Below are positions 25,343 to 33,531 of a stretch of DNA of 39,438 nucleotides, one piece after another. The notes beneath the pieces were generated by a model that saw only the letters and a list, made by a program, of their open reading frames with translations, searched no databases and was not told the origin of the DNA. Each line of letters begins with the position of its first letter. The stretch's first letter is position 1. Source of the DNA: Rhodobacteraceae bacterium UBA3069 (GTDB lineage Bacteria > Pseudomonadota > Alphaproteobacteria > Rhodobacterales > Rhodobacteraceae); contig DFBX01000103.1 in NCBI GenBank assembly GCA_002366795.1, positions 1 to 39,438 of the forward strand. The letters are read 5' to 3'. The position numbers and the translations under genes were made by a program.

Positions 25343-26737
25343 TTGGCACAGTTCGCGGATATCGGGCATATTTCGGCGCTTTCCGGCGGCATTGCCGAAA
25401 TCCGCTTTGACGGTGCATTGCCTGCAATCGGCACCCGGCTTGTCACCCTGTCCGACCCCGAAATGACGATCGAGGTGTCAAGCCTGCCGTCCAGAGACAC
25501 CGCCCGCGGGCTGGTGCTGAACCCTGCGCCGGAGCTTTGCACCGGACTGGCGGTCAGCAACACGCGACAGCCGCTGACCGTTCCGGTGGGCGACGCATTG
25601 CTTGGCCGGATGCTGAATGTGTTCGGAGAGACGATCGACGGCAAGGCCCCGCTGCCCGACCTGCCCCGCCGGTCCATTCACGGCGTTCCCGTGCCGCTGT
25701 CGCAGCGCCGTGTCGAAACCGGGATATTCGAAACCGGCATCAAGGCGATTGACCTGCTGTGCCCGCTGGGGCGCGGCCACAAGGCGGGCCTGTTCGGTGG
25801 CGCGGGCGTCGGAAAGACCGTCCTGATCATCGAGATGATCCACAACATGGTGGCCGAATACGAAGGTGTCAGCCTGTTCTGCGGCATCGGGGAACGCTGC
25901 CGCGAGGCCGAGGACCTGTATCGCGAAATGGAACGGGCCGATGTGCTGGACCGCGCGATCATGGTTTTCGGCCAGATGAACGAAAGCCCCGGCGTGCGGT
26001 TTCGCGTTGGCCATGCGGCCCTGACCATGGCGGAATATTTCCGCGATGACCTGCGGCAGAACGTGCTGGTGCTGATCGACAATATCTTCCGCTTCGTGCA
26101 GGCCGGGGCCGAGGTGTCGGGCCTGCTGGGCCGCATTCCCAGCCGCGTCGGCTACCAGCCGACCCTTGGCACCGAACTGGCAGAGCTGGAGGAGAGGATC
26201 TGCTCGACCAACCGCGGTTCCATGACCTCGATCCAGGCGGTCTATGTGCCGGCCGACGATTTCACCGATCCGGCGGCGACGCATATCTTTTCGCATCTTT
26301 CGGCATCAATCGTGCTGTCGCGCAAGAAGGCGTCAACCGGGCTTTACCCGGCGATCGACCCGTTGAAATCCTATTCCAAGATGCTGTCCCCCGGCACCGT
26401 CGGCGACCGCCACTACCGCATCGCATGGCAGGTGCGAAGCACGCTGGCCGAATACGAGGAACTGAAGGACATCATAGCGATGCTGGGGCTGGAGGAGCTT
26501 TCCACCGCGGATCGGGCCATTGTCCGGCGCGCCCGCCAATTGGAACGGTTCCTGACCCAGCCGTTCTTTTCCACCGAACCGATGACCGGGAAAACCGGCA
26601 GCCGTGTCCCGCTTGAACACACGCTTGGCGGCTGCGAGCGCATTCTGGCAGATGCCTTTGCCGACCGACCTGAAAGCGACTTTTACATGATCGGCTCTAT
26701 CGACGAATTGCCGGCCAGCAGCAATCAGGGTGGCTGA
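25343..26737 (+). CDS. atpD: N-type ATPase beta subunit
   Basis: This catalytic subunit of a second, N-type rotary ATPase (464 aa) has the Walker A motif GGAGVGKT (152-159), the GERCREAEDLYREM segment, Walker B VLVLIDNIF and the catalytic-site region near SRVGYQPTLG. The start is a TTG at 25343, six bases after AGGAGG, which gives the usual N-terminus (MAQFADIGHISALSGG). The open frame extends back to 25244, but that would translate the FNR box. Being first in the operon is itself diagnostic: N-ATPases run D-C-Q-R-B-E-F-A-G, whereas ordinary F-type operons run H-A-G-D-C. Confidence 0.95.
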   Translation: MAQFADIGHISALSGGIAEIRFDGALPAIGTRLVTLSDPEMTIEVSSLPSRDTARGLVLNPAPELCTGLAVSNTRQPLTVPVGDALLGRMLNVFGETIDGKAPLPDLPRRSIHGVPVPLSQRRVETGIFETGIKAIDLLCPLGRGHKAGLFGGAGVGKTVLIIEMIHNMVAEYEGVSLFCGIGERCREAEDLYREMERADVLDRAIMVFGQMNESPGVRFRVGHAALTMAEYFRDDLRQNVLVLIDNIFRFVQAGAEVSGLLGRIPSRVGYQPTLGTELAELEERICSTNRGSMTSIQAVYVPADDFTDPAATHIFSHLSASIVLSRKKASTGLYPAIDPLKSYSKMLSPGTVGDRHYRIAWQVRSTLAEYEELKDIIAMLGLEELSTADRAIVRRARQLERFLTQPFFSTEPMTGKTGSRVPLEHTLGGCERILADAFADRPESDFYMIGSIDELPASSNQGG

Positions 26738-26741
26738 ACCG

Positions 26742-27134
26742 ATGCGGATTAAGATCATAACCCCCGCAGAGATAAAGGTAGACGCGCCCGCCCGCTGGGT
26801 GCGGGCCGATGCGCCCGACGGTTCTTTCGCGCTGCTGCCCCGGCATATCGATTTTGTCACCCGGCTGGTGCCCGGGCTGATCACCTTTGAACGCACGGAT
26901 GGCGCGATCCGCTATGCTGGATCAGGGGCCGCCACGCTGGTCAAACGCGGCCCCGATGTCATGATCTCGGCGCATGATGTCGTGCTGGGCGACACCCCGG
27001 ACGAGGTTCAACAGCAACTGGCACGCGCCTTGCGGACAATAGACGAGATCGAACGGCAGGAGCGCGCGCTTCTGGCCCGGCTGGAGGCGGACATGATCCG
27101 ACGGTTCCAGGACCTGGAAAGGCAAACGGGATGA
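26742..27134 (+). CDS. atpC: N-type ATPase epsilon subunit
   Basis: This 130-residue central-stalk subunit has an N-terminal beta-sandwich (MRIKIITPAEIKVDAPARWV, then ADAPDGSFALLPRHIDFVT) and a C-terminal helical hairpin rich in Glu and Arg. ATG 26742 follows AGGGTGG at eight bases; a GTG at 26730 that overlaps the atpD stop is the alternative and would add four residues. It overlaps atpQ by 4 bases. Confidence 0.9.
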   Translation: MRIKIITPAEIKVDAPARWVRADAPDGSFALLPRHIDFVTRLVPGLITFERTDGAIRYAGSGAATLVKRGPDVMISAHDVVLGDTPDEVQQQLARALRTIDEIERQERALLARLEADMIRRFQDLERQTG

Positions 27135-27436
27135 GCGCAGAAGACAAAAACCCGCCGCCCCGCGAAGACGAGGCCGCGCAGATCATGCGCAAGGTAGAAC
27201 GTGCGAAAAGGATGCTTGGCCGGCCAAAGCGCAGCGCGCTTTACGGGCTGGGCATGTTCGGGCTGGTGGGCTGGGCCATCGCGATCCCGACGGTTCTGGG
27301 TGCCCTTCTGGGGATTTGGATGGACACGCGCATCGCATCCGAACTGTCATGGACGCTGGCGCTGCTGCTGGCCGGGGCCGCGCTTGGCTGTGTCAACGCC
27401 TGGTATTGGGTCCAGCGCGAGGGAAGCGATGACTAG
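27131..27436 (+). CDS. atpQ: N-type ATPase AtpQ (AtpI/AtpZ-like)
   Basis: This 101-residue membrane protein has a charged N-terminus (KNPPPREDEAAQIMRKVERAK) and two hydrophobic helices (about 38-62 and 72-92) of the AtpI/AtpZ type. In its N-ATPase operon position after atpC it corresponds to atpQ. The family is thought to assist assembly or regulate ion and Mg2+ supply of the ATPase. It is translationally coupled to atpC through an ATGA overlap. Confidence 0.85.
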   Translation: MSAEDKNPPPREDEAAQIMRKVERAKRMLGRPKRSALYGLGMFGLVGWAIAIPTVLGALLGIWMDTRIASELSWTLALLLAGAALGCVNAWYWVQREGSDD

Positions 27437-27490
27437 ACCGACCCGCCACAAGACGCCAGTTCGCCGGGCCCGCATTTTCGGGGGGCCGTC

Positions 27491-27766
27491 ATGACGCATG
27501 CCATGGTGCTTGTCGCCGCGTTTCTGGCCGGTGCGCTTGTTGGCGGGCTTTATTGCCTGTTGCTGTGGCGCTCTGTCCGGCACCTTCTGGGCGGTGGCCG
27601 CATCGTTGCCTTTGCGCTGATGGCGCTGTCGCGCGTGTCGCTGGTCATGGCCCTTGTCTGGCTGGCCCTGCAACGCGGCGCCCCCGCGTCATCCATTGTC
27701 GCCGCTGCCGCCGGTTTCGCGCTGGTGCGCCTTGCCGCGACGCGCAGACCGACAGGGGAGGGTTGA
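27491..27766 (+). CDS. atpR: N-type ATPase AtpR
   Basis: This 91-residue protein has three hydrophobic helices (about 3-25, 37-59 and 65-82). An arginine (SRVSLVMALVW) sits inside the second helix, the conserved feature of AtpR. It is found only in N-ATPase operons and is thought to interact with the c subunit glutamate, perhaps in rotor assembly. It starts 54 bases after atpQ, the widest gap in the operon, and ends three bases before atpB. Confidence 0.85.
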   Translation: MTHAMVLVAAFLAGALVGGLYCLLLWRSVRHLLGGGRIVAFALMALSRVSLVMALVWLALQRGAPASSIVAAAAGFALVRLAATRRPTGEG

Positions 27767-27769
27767 CCC

Positions 27770-28486
27770 ATGGACATCAACCCCGACACATGGATTTTGC
27801 TTGACTGGAACGGCTGGCACATCAACGCCACGATCGCCTTCACATGGGGGGTGATGGCGGTGCTGGTCGTGGCCTCTTGGCTGATCACGGCACGGCTGTC
27901 GGATGGCGAGAACGTATCGCGCTGGCAGGTCATGCTGGAGGTGATCGTCACCGGCATCCGCGACCAGATCGCGGAAGTCGGCACCGAAACGCCCGGTCGT
28001 TACCTGCCCTTCATCGGCACGCTGTTCCTGTTCATCGCGACCGCGAACATCCTGACGATCATCCCCGGATACCGGCCCCCGACCGGGTCGCTGTCCACCA
28101 CGTCGGCCCTTGCCATCTGCGTGTTGATCGCGGTGCCGCTTTTCTCGATCACGCAGCAGGGGCTGGGCAGTTACTTGCGGGGCTATCTGCGCCCCAGTCC
28201 GTTCATGCTGCCGTTCAACATCTTGGCAGAAGCGACGCGCACGATCGCACTGGCCGTCAGGCTTTACGGGAACGTCATGAGCGGCACGGTCATCGCCGGT
28301 ATCCTGCTCAGCATCGCGCCGTTTTTCTTTCCGGTGCTGATGCAACTTCTGGGCCTGCTGACGGGCCTGATACAGGCCTACATCTTCGCGGTTCTGGCGA
28401 TGGTTTACATCGCCTCGGCCTCGCGCGCGGGGCCGCATCACACGCACGATCCCGCCCCCGAACCCTCACGCAACGAAGGAGAATGA
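27770..28486 (+). CDS. atpB: N-type ATPase subunit a
   Basis: This 238-residue membrane stator subunit forms the ion half-channels. It has about six hydrophobic helices. The essential arginine lies in the LAEATRTIALAVRLYGNVMSG segment (about 160-180), with a second conserved region near the end (GLIQAYIFAVLAMVYIA). GGGAGGG precedes the ATG by about seven bases. Confidence 0.93.
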   Translation: MDINPDTWILLDWNGWHINATIAFTWGVMAVLVVASWLITARLSDGENVSRWQVMLEVIVTGIRDQIAEVGTETPGRYLPFIGTLFLFIATANILTIIPGYRPPTGSLSTTSALAICVLIAVPLFSITQQGLGSYLRGYLRPSPFMLPFNILAEATRTIALAVRLYGNVMSGTVIAGILLSIAPFFFPVLMQLLGLLTGLIQAYIFAVLAMVYIASASRAGPHHTHDPAPEPSRNEGE

Positions 28487-28488
28487 AC

Positions 28489-28767
28489 ATGGACGCCGCC
28501 ACATGGATCGCCGTCGTGTCGATCATCACAGCCGGGTTGACCATCTCGATCGGGTCAATCGGGCCAGCCTTTGCCGAAGGGCGCGCCGCCTCGCAGGCAC
28601 TGGTGGCGCTGGCGCAGCAGCCCGATGCGTCGAACACGATCACGCGAACGCTGTTCGTCAGCCTGGCGATGATCGAATCCACCGCCATCTATTGCTTTGT
28701 GATCGCCATGATCCTGATCTTTGCCAACCCGTTCGTCGAATATGCGGCCGCGGCGGCGGGGGGCTGA
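28489..28767 (+). CDS. atpE: N-type ATPase subunit c (rotor)
   Basis: This 92-residue hairpin forms the rotor ring. Helix 1 has the glycine-rich IGSIGPAFAEG with Glu30. Helix 2 has the ion-binding MIESTAIY with Glu63, Ser64, Thr65 and Tyr68, which is the ESTxxY pattern of Na+-binding c subunits. The loop is ALAQQPDA. The double-carboxylate pattern is typical of N-ATPases: the motif was used to predict Na+ transport, yet a related Burkholderia ring with 17 subunits was reported to be H+-specific, so the ion here is open. AAGGA eight bases before ATG 28489 sets the start; ATG 28483 is too close. Confidence 0.93.
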   Translation: MDAATWIAVVSIITAGLTISIGSIGPAFAEGRAASQALVALAQQPDASNTITRTLFVSLAMIESTAIYCFVIAMILIFANPFVEYAAAAAGG

Positions 28768-28771
28768 TACC

Positions 28772-29545
28772 GTGCAGTTCGACTGGATCACCATAACGGC
28801 CCAGATCGCCAATTTCCTGGTCCTTATCTGGCTTTTGAAGCGGTTTCTGTACGCGCCGATCACCGATGCCATGGCCCGCCGCGAAGAACGGATCGCAACG
28901 CGGCTGTCGCAGGCCCGGCTGGCCCGCGCCGAGGCCGAGCACGAGGCACAGGTTCTGTCCGACAGCCGCAAGGCATTGAAGGAAGCCTGGGAGGAAGAGC
29001 TGCGCAAGGCCCGCCAGGACGCGGCGGCCCTGCGCAAGCAGTTGCAGGACGAGGCCCGCAACGAGATCAGCCAGCAACGCGAGGGATGGCTGGCGCAGGC
29101 CGAAACCGAACGCGCCGACACGCTGCACGATATCCGGCTGCGCCTGAACAAGCAGGTGTTTACCGTCGTGCGCCGCGTCCTGTCCGACCTTGCCGATACC
29201 AAATTGACCAGCCAGGTCGCCAATGCGTTCACCCGGCAGCTTGAAACCCTGGCCCCCGAACAGCGCGAGAAGCTGGCGGATACGATCCGAAAGGATGACA
29301 GGGCGGTGGTGGAATCCGGTCTGGACCTTCCGTCCGCGACGCGCTCGCATATCACCCGCGCCATTCACCAAAACCTCGCTGATGGGGCCGAAGTGACCTA
29401 TCGCCTTGACCGCTCCTTGTTGTTGGGGATTCGGCTGACCATCGGGCAGATGACGATCGAATGGTCCGCGGGCCGCCACCTTGAAAAGCTGGAAAAGGCG
29501 GCAAGCGAAGCCATCGAAGCGGAATTCGCCGAGGCGCGGCGATGA
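28772..29545 (+). CDS. atpF: N-type ATPase subunit b, long form
   Basis: This 257-residue peripheral stalk subunit begins with GTG at 28772 (VQFDWITITAQIANFLVLIW, one membrane helix) after a GGGGGG ribosome site, and continues as a long charged coiled coil. The last about 100 residues (LDRSLLLGIRLTIGQMTIEW) resemble the delta-subunit region that holds the alpha-beta head. This explains why no atpH gene is present, a known mark of N-ATPases. It overlaps atpA by 4 bases. Confidence 0.9.
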   Translation: MQFDWITITAQIANFLVLIWLLKRFLYAPITDAMARREERIATRLSQARLARAEAEHEAQVLSDSRKALKEAWEEELRKARQDAAALRKQLQDEARNEISQQREGWLAQAETERADTLHDIRLRLNKQVFTVVRRVLSDLADTKLTSQVANAFTRQLETLAPEQREKLADTIRKDDRAVVESGLDLPSATRSHITRAIHQNLADGAEVTYRLDRSLLLGIRLTIGQMTIEWSAGRHLEKLEKAASEAIEAEFAEARR

Positions 29546-31077
29546 AAACCGTCGAGGATCTTTTGCGGCAAGAGTATTTCGAGCAGTTCGAGCAGCTTGT
29601 CGCGGACACCAGACCGACGCTGGATATTGCCAACCTTGCGCGGGTTCTGGACGTGACCAACGGCGTCGCGCAGATCACCGGGTTCAGCAGCCTTGGCGCG
29701 GACGAATTGGTGACATTCGCGGATGGCACGCTGGGCATGGCCTCCAATATCGGGGCGCAGCGCACCGGGGTGATCGTGTTGGGCGCAACAGACCGGATTT
29801 TCCCAGGCGACCGGGTGACACGCACCGGCCGCGTGGCTGAAACACCCGTGGGCAAGGCCCTGCTGGGCCGCGTGGTCGATCCCTTGGGCAGGCCGCTGGA
29901 CCGCGGGATGCCGCCCCGTACCGACGAACACCTGCCGGTGGAACGCCCTGCCCCGCCGATCATTCACCGCGCCCCCGTCACGACCCCGCTGCAAACCGGG
30001 ATCAAGGCGATCGATGCGGCCATCCCGATTGGCCGTGGCCAGCGCGAGCTGATCCTTGGGGACCGCCAGACCGGCAAGACCTCTATCGCGCTTGGCGCGA
30101 TCCTCAACCAGCGCGACACCGGCGTGATCTCGATTTACTGCGCCATCGGGCAACGCGCCTCTGGCGTGGCGCGGGTGATACAGGAATTGCGCGCGCATGG
30201 CGCGCTGGAGCGCACGATCGTCGTGGTCGCGGGCGGGCAAGAGGCGCCGGGCCTGCAATTCATCGCGCCTTACGCAGCCACCTCGATGGCCGAATATTTC
30301 ATGCAGCAAGGTCGCGACACGCTGATCGTCTATGACGACCTGACCCGCCATGCCCGCGCTTACCGCGAACTGTCGCTGCTGCTGCGCCGCCCGCCGGGCC
30401 GCGAGGCATATCCCGGTGATATTTTCCATATCCATGCCCGCCTTCTGGAACGCGCGACCCAATTGCGCAGCGATCTGGGCGGCGGGTCCCTGACCGCGCT
30501 TCCGATCATCGAAACGCAGGCGCGCAATATCTCGGACTATATCCCGACCAACCTGATTTCGATCACCGACGGGCAGATCTATGTCTCGTCCCGGCTGTTC
30601 GACAAAGGGCAGCTGCCGGCCGTCGATATCGGGGCTTCTGTCTCGCGCGTGGGCGGGCGGACGCAGCTGCCCGCCTATCGCACGGTCGCTGGCGATCTGC
30701 GGCTATTCTATGCCCAGTACGAGGAGCTGGAAACCTTTGCCCGCTTCGGCACCCAGACCGACACGGCGACCCAAACGACGCTGACCCGTGGCCGCCGCGT
30801 GCGCGCGGCGCTGCGGCAAAACGAGTTCGACCTGCTGGACGTGCCAAGCCAGATCGCCATTCTGCTGGCCGCGACGACGGGCGTGCTGGATCATATCCCG
30901 GTTGACCAGGTCGCAGATGCCGTAAGGCGCGCCGCCGATGCGGCCCGGACTGCCTGCGCGCCCATCCTGCAAAGCATTCTGGACGGCGACCCGTTAAAAC
31001 CGCTGGAACGTGACCGGCTGGTTCAGGCCATGACCGAGGCGTTGCAAACCCCGCCGCACGGCAAGGACGCGGGCTAG
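29542..31077 (+). CDS. atpA: N-type ATPase alpha subunit
   Basis: This 511-residue non-catalytic nucleotide-binding subunit has Walker A GDRQTGKT (173-180), Walker B TLIVYDDLT, and the alpha-type SLLLRRPPGREAYPGD and ITDGQIYV segments. Its N-terminus has EDLLRQEYFEQFEQL, which would dock on the stalk. Overlap with atpF and a 4-base gap to atpG indicate a single transcript. Confidence 0.95.
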   Translation: MKTVEDLLRQEYFEQFEQLVADTRPTLDIANLARVLDVTNGVAQITGFSSLGADELVTFADGTLGMASNIGAQRTGVIVLGATDRIFPGDRVTRTGRVAETPVGKALLGRVVDPLGRPLDRGMPPRTDEHLPVERPAPPIIHRAPVTTPLQTGIKAIDAAIPIGRGQRELILGDRQTGKTSIALGAILNQRDTGVISIYCAIGQRASGVARVIQELRAHGALERTIVVVAGGQEAPGLQFIAPYAATSMAEYFMQQGRDTLIVYDDLTRHARAYRELSLLLRRPPGREAYPGDIFHIHARLLERATQLRSDLGGGSLTALPIIETQARNISDYIPTNLISITDGQIYVSSRLFDKGQLPAVDIGASVSRVGGRTQLPAYRTVAGDLRLFYAQYEELETFARFGTQTDTATQTTLTRGRRVRAALRQNEFDLLDVPSQIAILLAATTGVLDHIPVDQVADAVRRAADAARTACAPILQSILDGDPLKPLERDRLVQAMTEALQTPPHGKDAG

Positions 31078-31081
31078 CGCG

Positions 31082-31975
31082 ATGGATACCCTTGAAGCGA
31101 TTTCCGCCAGCATCGAAACCACCGAGGAGGTCCGCTCGATCGTGAGCACGATGAAATCGCTCGCGGCGGCCAGCATCCAGGGATACGAGCGCGTGCATCG
31201 CGCCGTGGGCGATTATGAAAAGACCGTCGCGCTTGGCCTGCAGATCCTGCTGCGGGACCGCCCCGCCCCTGCCCCCGCGGCGTTGCCGGGCAACCCCGTT
31301 GTGATCGTGATCGGTTCGGACCACGGGCTGTGCGGGCGGTTCAATGACCATATCGGCACCTTCGCCACGGCGCGGCTGCACAAGATGACGACACCGGACC
31401 GCAGGCCGTTCCTGGCGGTTGCAGGTTCCCGCGTCGCCGCGCAACTTGCCGCGGACGGCCATCCGCCCGATCATGTCTTTGCGTTGCCCCACTCGACCGC
31501 CGGGCTGACGGGCACGGTGCGCGACATGACATTCCGGATCAATCGCTGGATCCAGACAGGGGCCGCCTGCTCTGTCTCGGTCGCCTTCAACCAACGGGGC
31601 AGCCATGGCGGCACCGCGCCCCGGTTTCAGCAGGTCTTGCCTGTCTCGCAAATTTATCTGGACGAGCTTGCCAACCGGCCCTGGGTGTCGCGCAGTCTGC
31701 CGACCTATCGGATGCCACGCGACGAACTGCTGTTGTGGCTGACCGGCGAGCATCTGTTCGCGCGCCTCTACCGCGCCCTTGCCGCGTCGCTGGCAAGCGA
31801 GAACGCCGCGCGCCTGATCGCCATGCAAAGCGCAGAGCGCAATATCGATGACCGGCACGATGCGCTGCGCGCCGCGTATCGCCACAAACGCCAGCAAACG
31901 ATCACCAATGAATTGCTGGACATCATCGCCGGATACGAAATGTCCGGCCAGCCGCCCCGCGACACCGAAGATTAA
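31082..31975 (+). CDS. atpG: N-type ATPase gamma subunit
   Basis: This 297-residue central rotor shaft has the N-terminal coiled coil (MDTLEAISASIETTEEVRS, IVSTMKSLAAASIQGYERV), a GSDHGLCGRFND Rossmann-type element near 80, and the C-terminal helix (MQSAERNIDDRHDALRAAYR, RQQTITNELLDIIAGYE). It is divergent from housekeeping gamma subunits in the middle, as usual for N-ATPases. It is the last gene of the operon; no clear terminator follows, and the next gene on the same strand begins 87 bases later. Confidence 0.92.
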   Translation: MDTLEAISASIETTEEVRSIVSTMKSLAAASIQGYERVHRAVGDYEKTVALGLQILLRDRPAPAPAALPGNPVVIVIGSDHGLCGRFNDHIGTFATARLHKMTTPDRRPFLAVAGSRVAAQLAADGHPPDHVFALPHSTAGLTGTVRDMTFRINRWIQTGAACSVSVAFNQRGSHGGTAPRFQQVLPVSQIYLDELANRPWVSRSLPTYRMPRDELLLWLTGEHLFARLYRALAASLASENAARLIAMQSAERNIDDRHDALRAAYRHKRQQTITNELLDIIAGYEMSGQPPRDTED

Positions 31976-32062
31976 CCGAAGTTAAGGCACGCGGCGCGGA
32001 TCGCCGGAATAGTCTGTAACCAAAGGCCGCCGCGCGGCTTGTCCATTGCCACGGAAAAACCG

Positions 32063-32722
32063 ATGCCCCAAAGCCTTATGAAATTGCAGGATGTATCCGT
32101 CGGCGCGCAGGCGCTTCAGGGGTTCTTGCGCCTGCCCGCCGATCCCTCGGGGTTGGTCATCTTTGCCCATGGCGCGGGCAGCAGCCACCTGAGCGTGCGC
32201 AACAATTACGTGGCCGAGGAACTGGGCAAACGCGGCTTGGCGACGCTGCTGTTCGATCTGCTGACCGAGCAAGAAGCGCGGGACAGGGCCAATGTCTTTG
32301 ACATCCCGCTGCTCAGCACCCGGATGATCGAAGCCATCGACTGGGTCTGTGAAAACCCGGATATTCCGCCGCTGCCAATCGGGCTTTTCGGGTCCAGCAC
32401 CGGGGCGGCCGCCGCGATGGTCGCGGCCGCACATGCGCCCGAAAAGGTGCAGGCCGTCGTCTCGCGCGGGGGGCGGGCCGACATGGCCGCGCAGGCGTTG
32501 CCCAAGGTCGCGGCACCCGTGCTGCTGATCGTCGGCGGGCATGACCAACAGGTGCTGGAACTGAACCGCGATGCCGCCAGCCGCCTGACTTGCCCCATGC
32601 AGTTGAAAATCATTCCTGGCGCGACGCATCTTTTCGAAGAGCCCGGCGCGCTGGAGCAGGTGGTCGAACTGGCCGGCGCATGGTTCGAAACCCATCTGGC
32701 CAGCGAAGGAACAGCCCCATGA
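32063..32722 (+). CDS. alpha/beta hydrolase (dienelactone-hydrolase-like)
   Basis: This 219-residue cytoplasmic hydrolase has the oxyanion loop HGAGSS (36-41), the nucleophile elbow GSSTG (Ser112), an acid in VGGHDQ (Asp161) and catalytic His189 in GATHLF. It belongs to the short dienelactone-hydrolase-like group often placed next to phosphoribosyltransferases. ATG 32063 is used; a TTG at 32039 is possible, and neither has a strong ribosome site. The ATGA overlap with the next gene suggests the two products act in one process. The substrate is unknown. Confidence 0.8.
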   Translation: MPQSLMKLQDVSVGAQALQGFLRLPADPSGLVIFAHGAGSSHLSVRNNYVAEELGKRGLATLLFDLLTEQEARDRANVFDIPLLSTRMIEAIDWVCENPDIPPLPIGLFGSSTGAAAAMVAAAHAPEKVQAVVSRGGRADMAAQALPKVAAPVLLIVGGHDQQVLELNRDAASRLTCPMQLKIIPGATHLFEEPGALEQVVELAGAWFETHLASEGTAP

Positions 32723-33393
32723 ACAGATTTCTCAATCGGACCGAAGCGGGCAAGGTGCTGGCCACGGAACTGGTCGCCAAGGGCTATGACGATCCCGTCA
32801 TTCTGGCGTTGCCGCGCGGCGGCGTTCCTGTGGGGATTGAGGTCGCGCGCGCCCTAGGTGCCCCGATGGACCTTGTGATGGTGCGCAAGATCGGCGTGCC
32901 GTGGCAGCCGGAACTGGCCGCTGCCGCCGTGGTGAACGGGGATGACCCCAAGATCGTCATAAACGAGGAAATCGCGGCCCATGCCGGCCTGTCGCACGAA
33001 GAAATCGAACGTCTGGCACAGATCCAGTTGAAGGAAATACAGCGTCGGCGTGAGGTGTACCTGAAAGACCGCGCCGCGGTGCCCGTCGAAGGGCGGACCG
33101 TGATCGTCGTCGATGACGGGATCGCGACGGGGGCGACGATGCGTGCCTCTCTCAAGGCCGTGCGGCAGCAGCGGCCGGGGAAACTGGTTCTGGCGGTGCC
33201 GGTGGCGGCGCCCGACACGCTTGCATCCATGCGCGCGGAGGTGGACGAGGTGATTTGCCTGATGCAGCCCGAACCGCTGTTCGGCATCGGGGCGCATTAT
33301 GCCGATTTCGGCCAGACCACGGATGACGAGGTTATAAGGCTGATGGACGAAGCCAGCCACCTGGCACAGCTTGCCGCGGACAAGCCGGATTGA
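32719..33393 (+). CDS. predicted phosphoribosyltransferase
   Basis: This 224-residue type I PRTase-fold protein has the PRPP-binding loop VIVVDDGIATGATM (128-141) and the N-terminal LPRGGVPVG (31-39) and RKIGVPWQPELA blocks typical of the COG1926-type group, whose base substrate is not known. GAAGGA eight bases before ATG 32719 sets the start, inside the preceding stop codon. It is paired with the upstream hydrolase, a combination seen in stress-related clusters. Confidence 0.85.
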   Translation: MNRFLNRTEAGKVLATELVAKGYDDPVILALPRGGVPVGIEVARALGAPMDLVMVRKIGVPWQPELAAAAVVNGDDPKIVINEEIAAHAGLSHEEIERLAQIQLKEIQRRREVYLKDRAAVPVEGRTVIVVDDGIATGATMRASLKAVRQQRPGKLVLAVPVAAPDTLASMRAEVDEVICLMQPEPLFGIGAHYADFGQTTDDEVIRLMDEASHLAQLAADKPD

Positions 33394-33475
33394 CGCCCGC
33401 CACCTAAAGCCGGCGCGATCAATACGCATTCACGACAGAATGCCGACTCACTCCTAACCTGCCAGAGGTTGACAA

Positions 33476-33506
33476 GGCGGAACCCGCCACAACGGCAAGT
33501 TCCGCC
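33476..33506 (+). promoter_or_regulatory. hairpin in the leader of the exported E1 operon
   Basis: A perfect 8-bp inverted repeat, GGCGGAAC-N15-GTTCCGCC, lies 26 bases before the E1 alpha ATG, with the internal pair CCGCC / GGC inside the loop. It has no T tail, so it is a leader RNA structure or an operator rather than a terminator. No FNR box is seen in this intergenic region. Confidence 0.45.
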
Positions 33507-33531
33507 AGGCTACGCTTGGGAGGAGACAATC

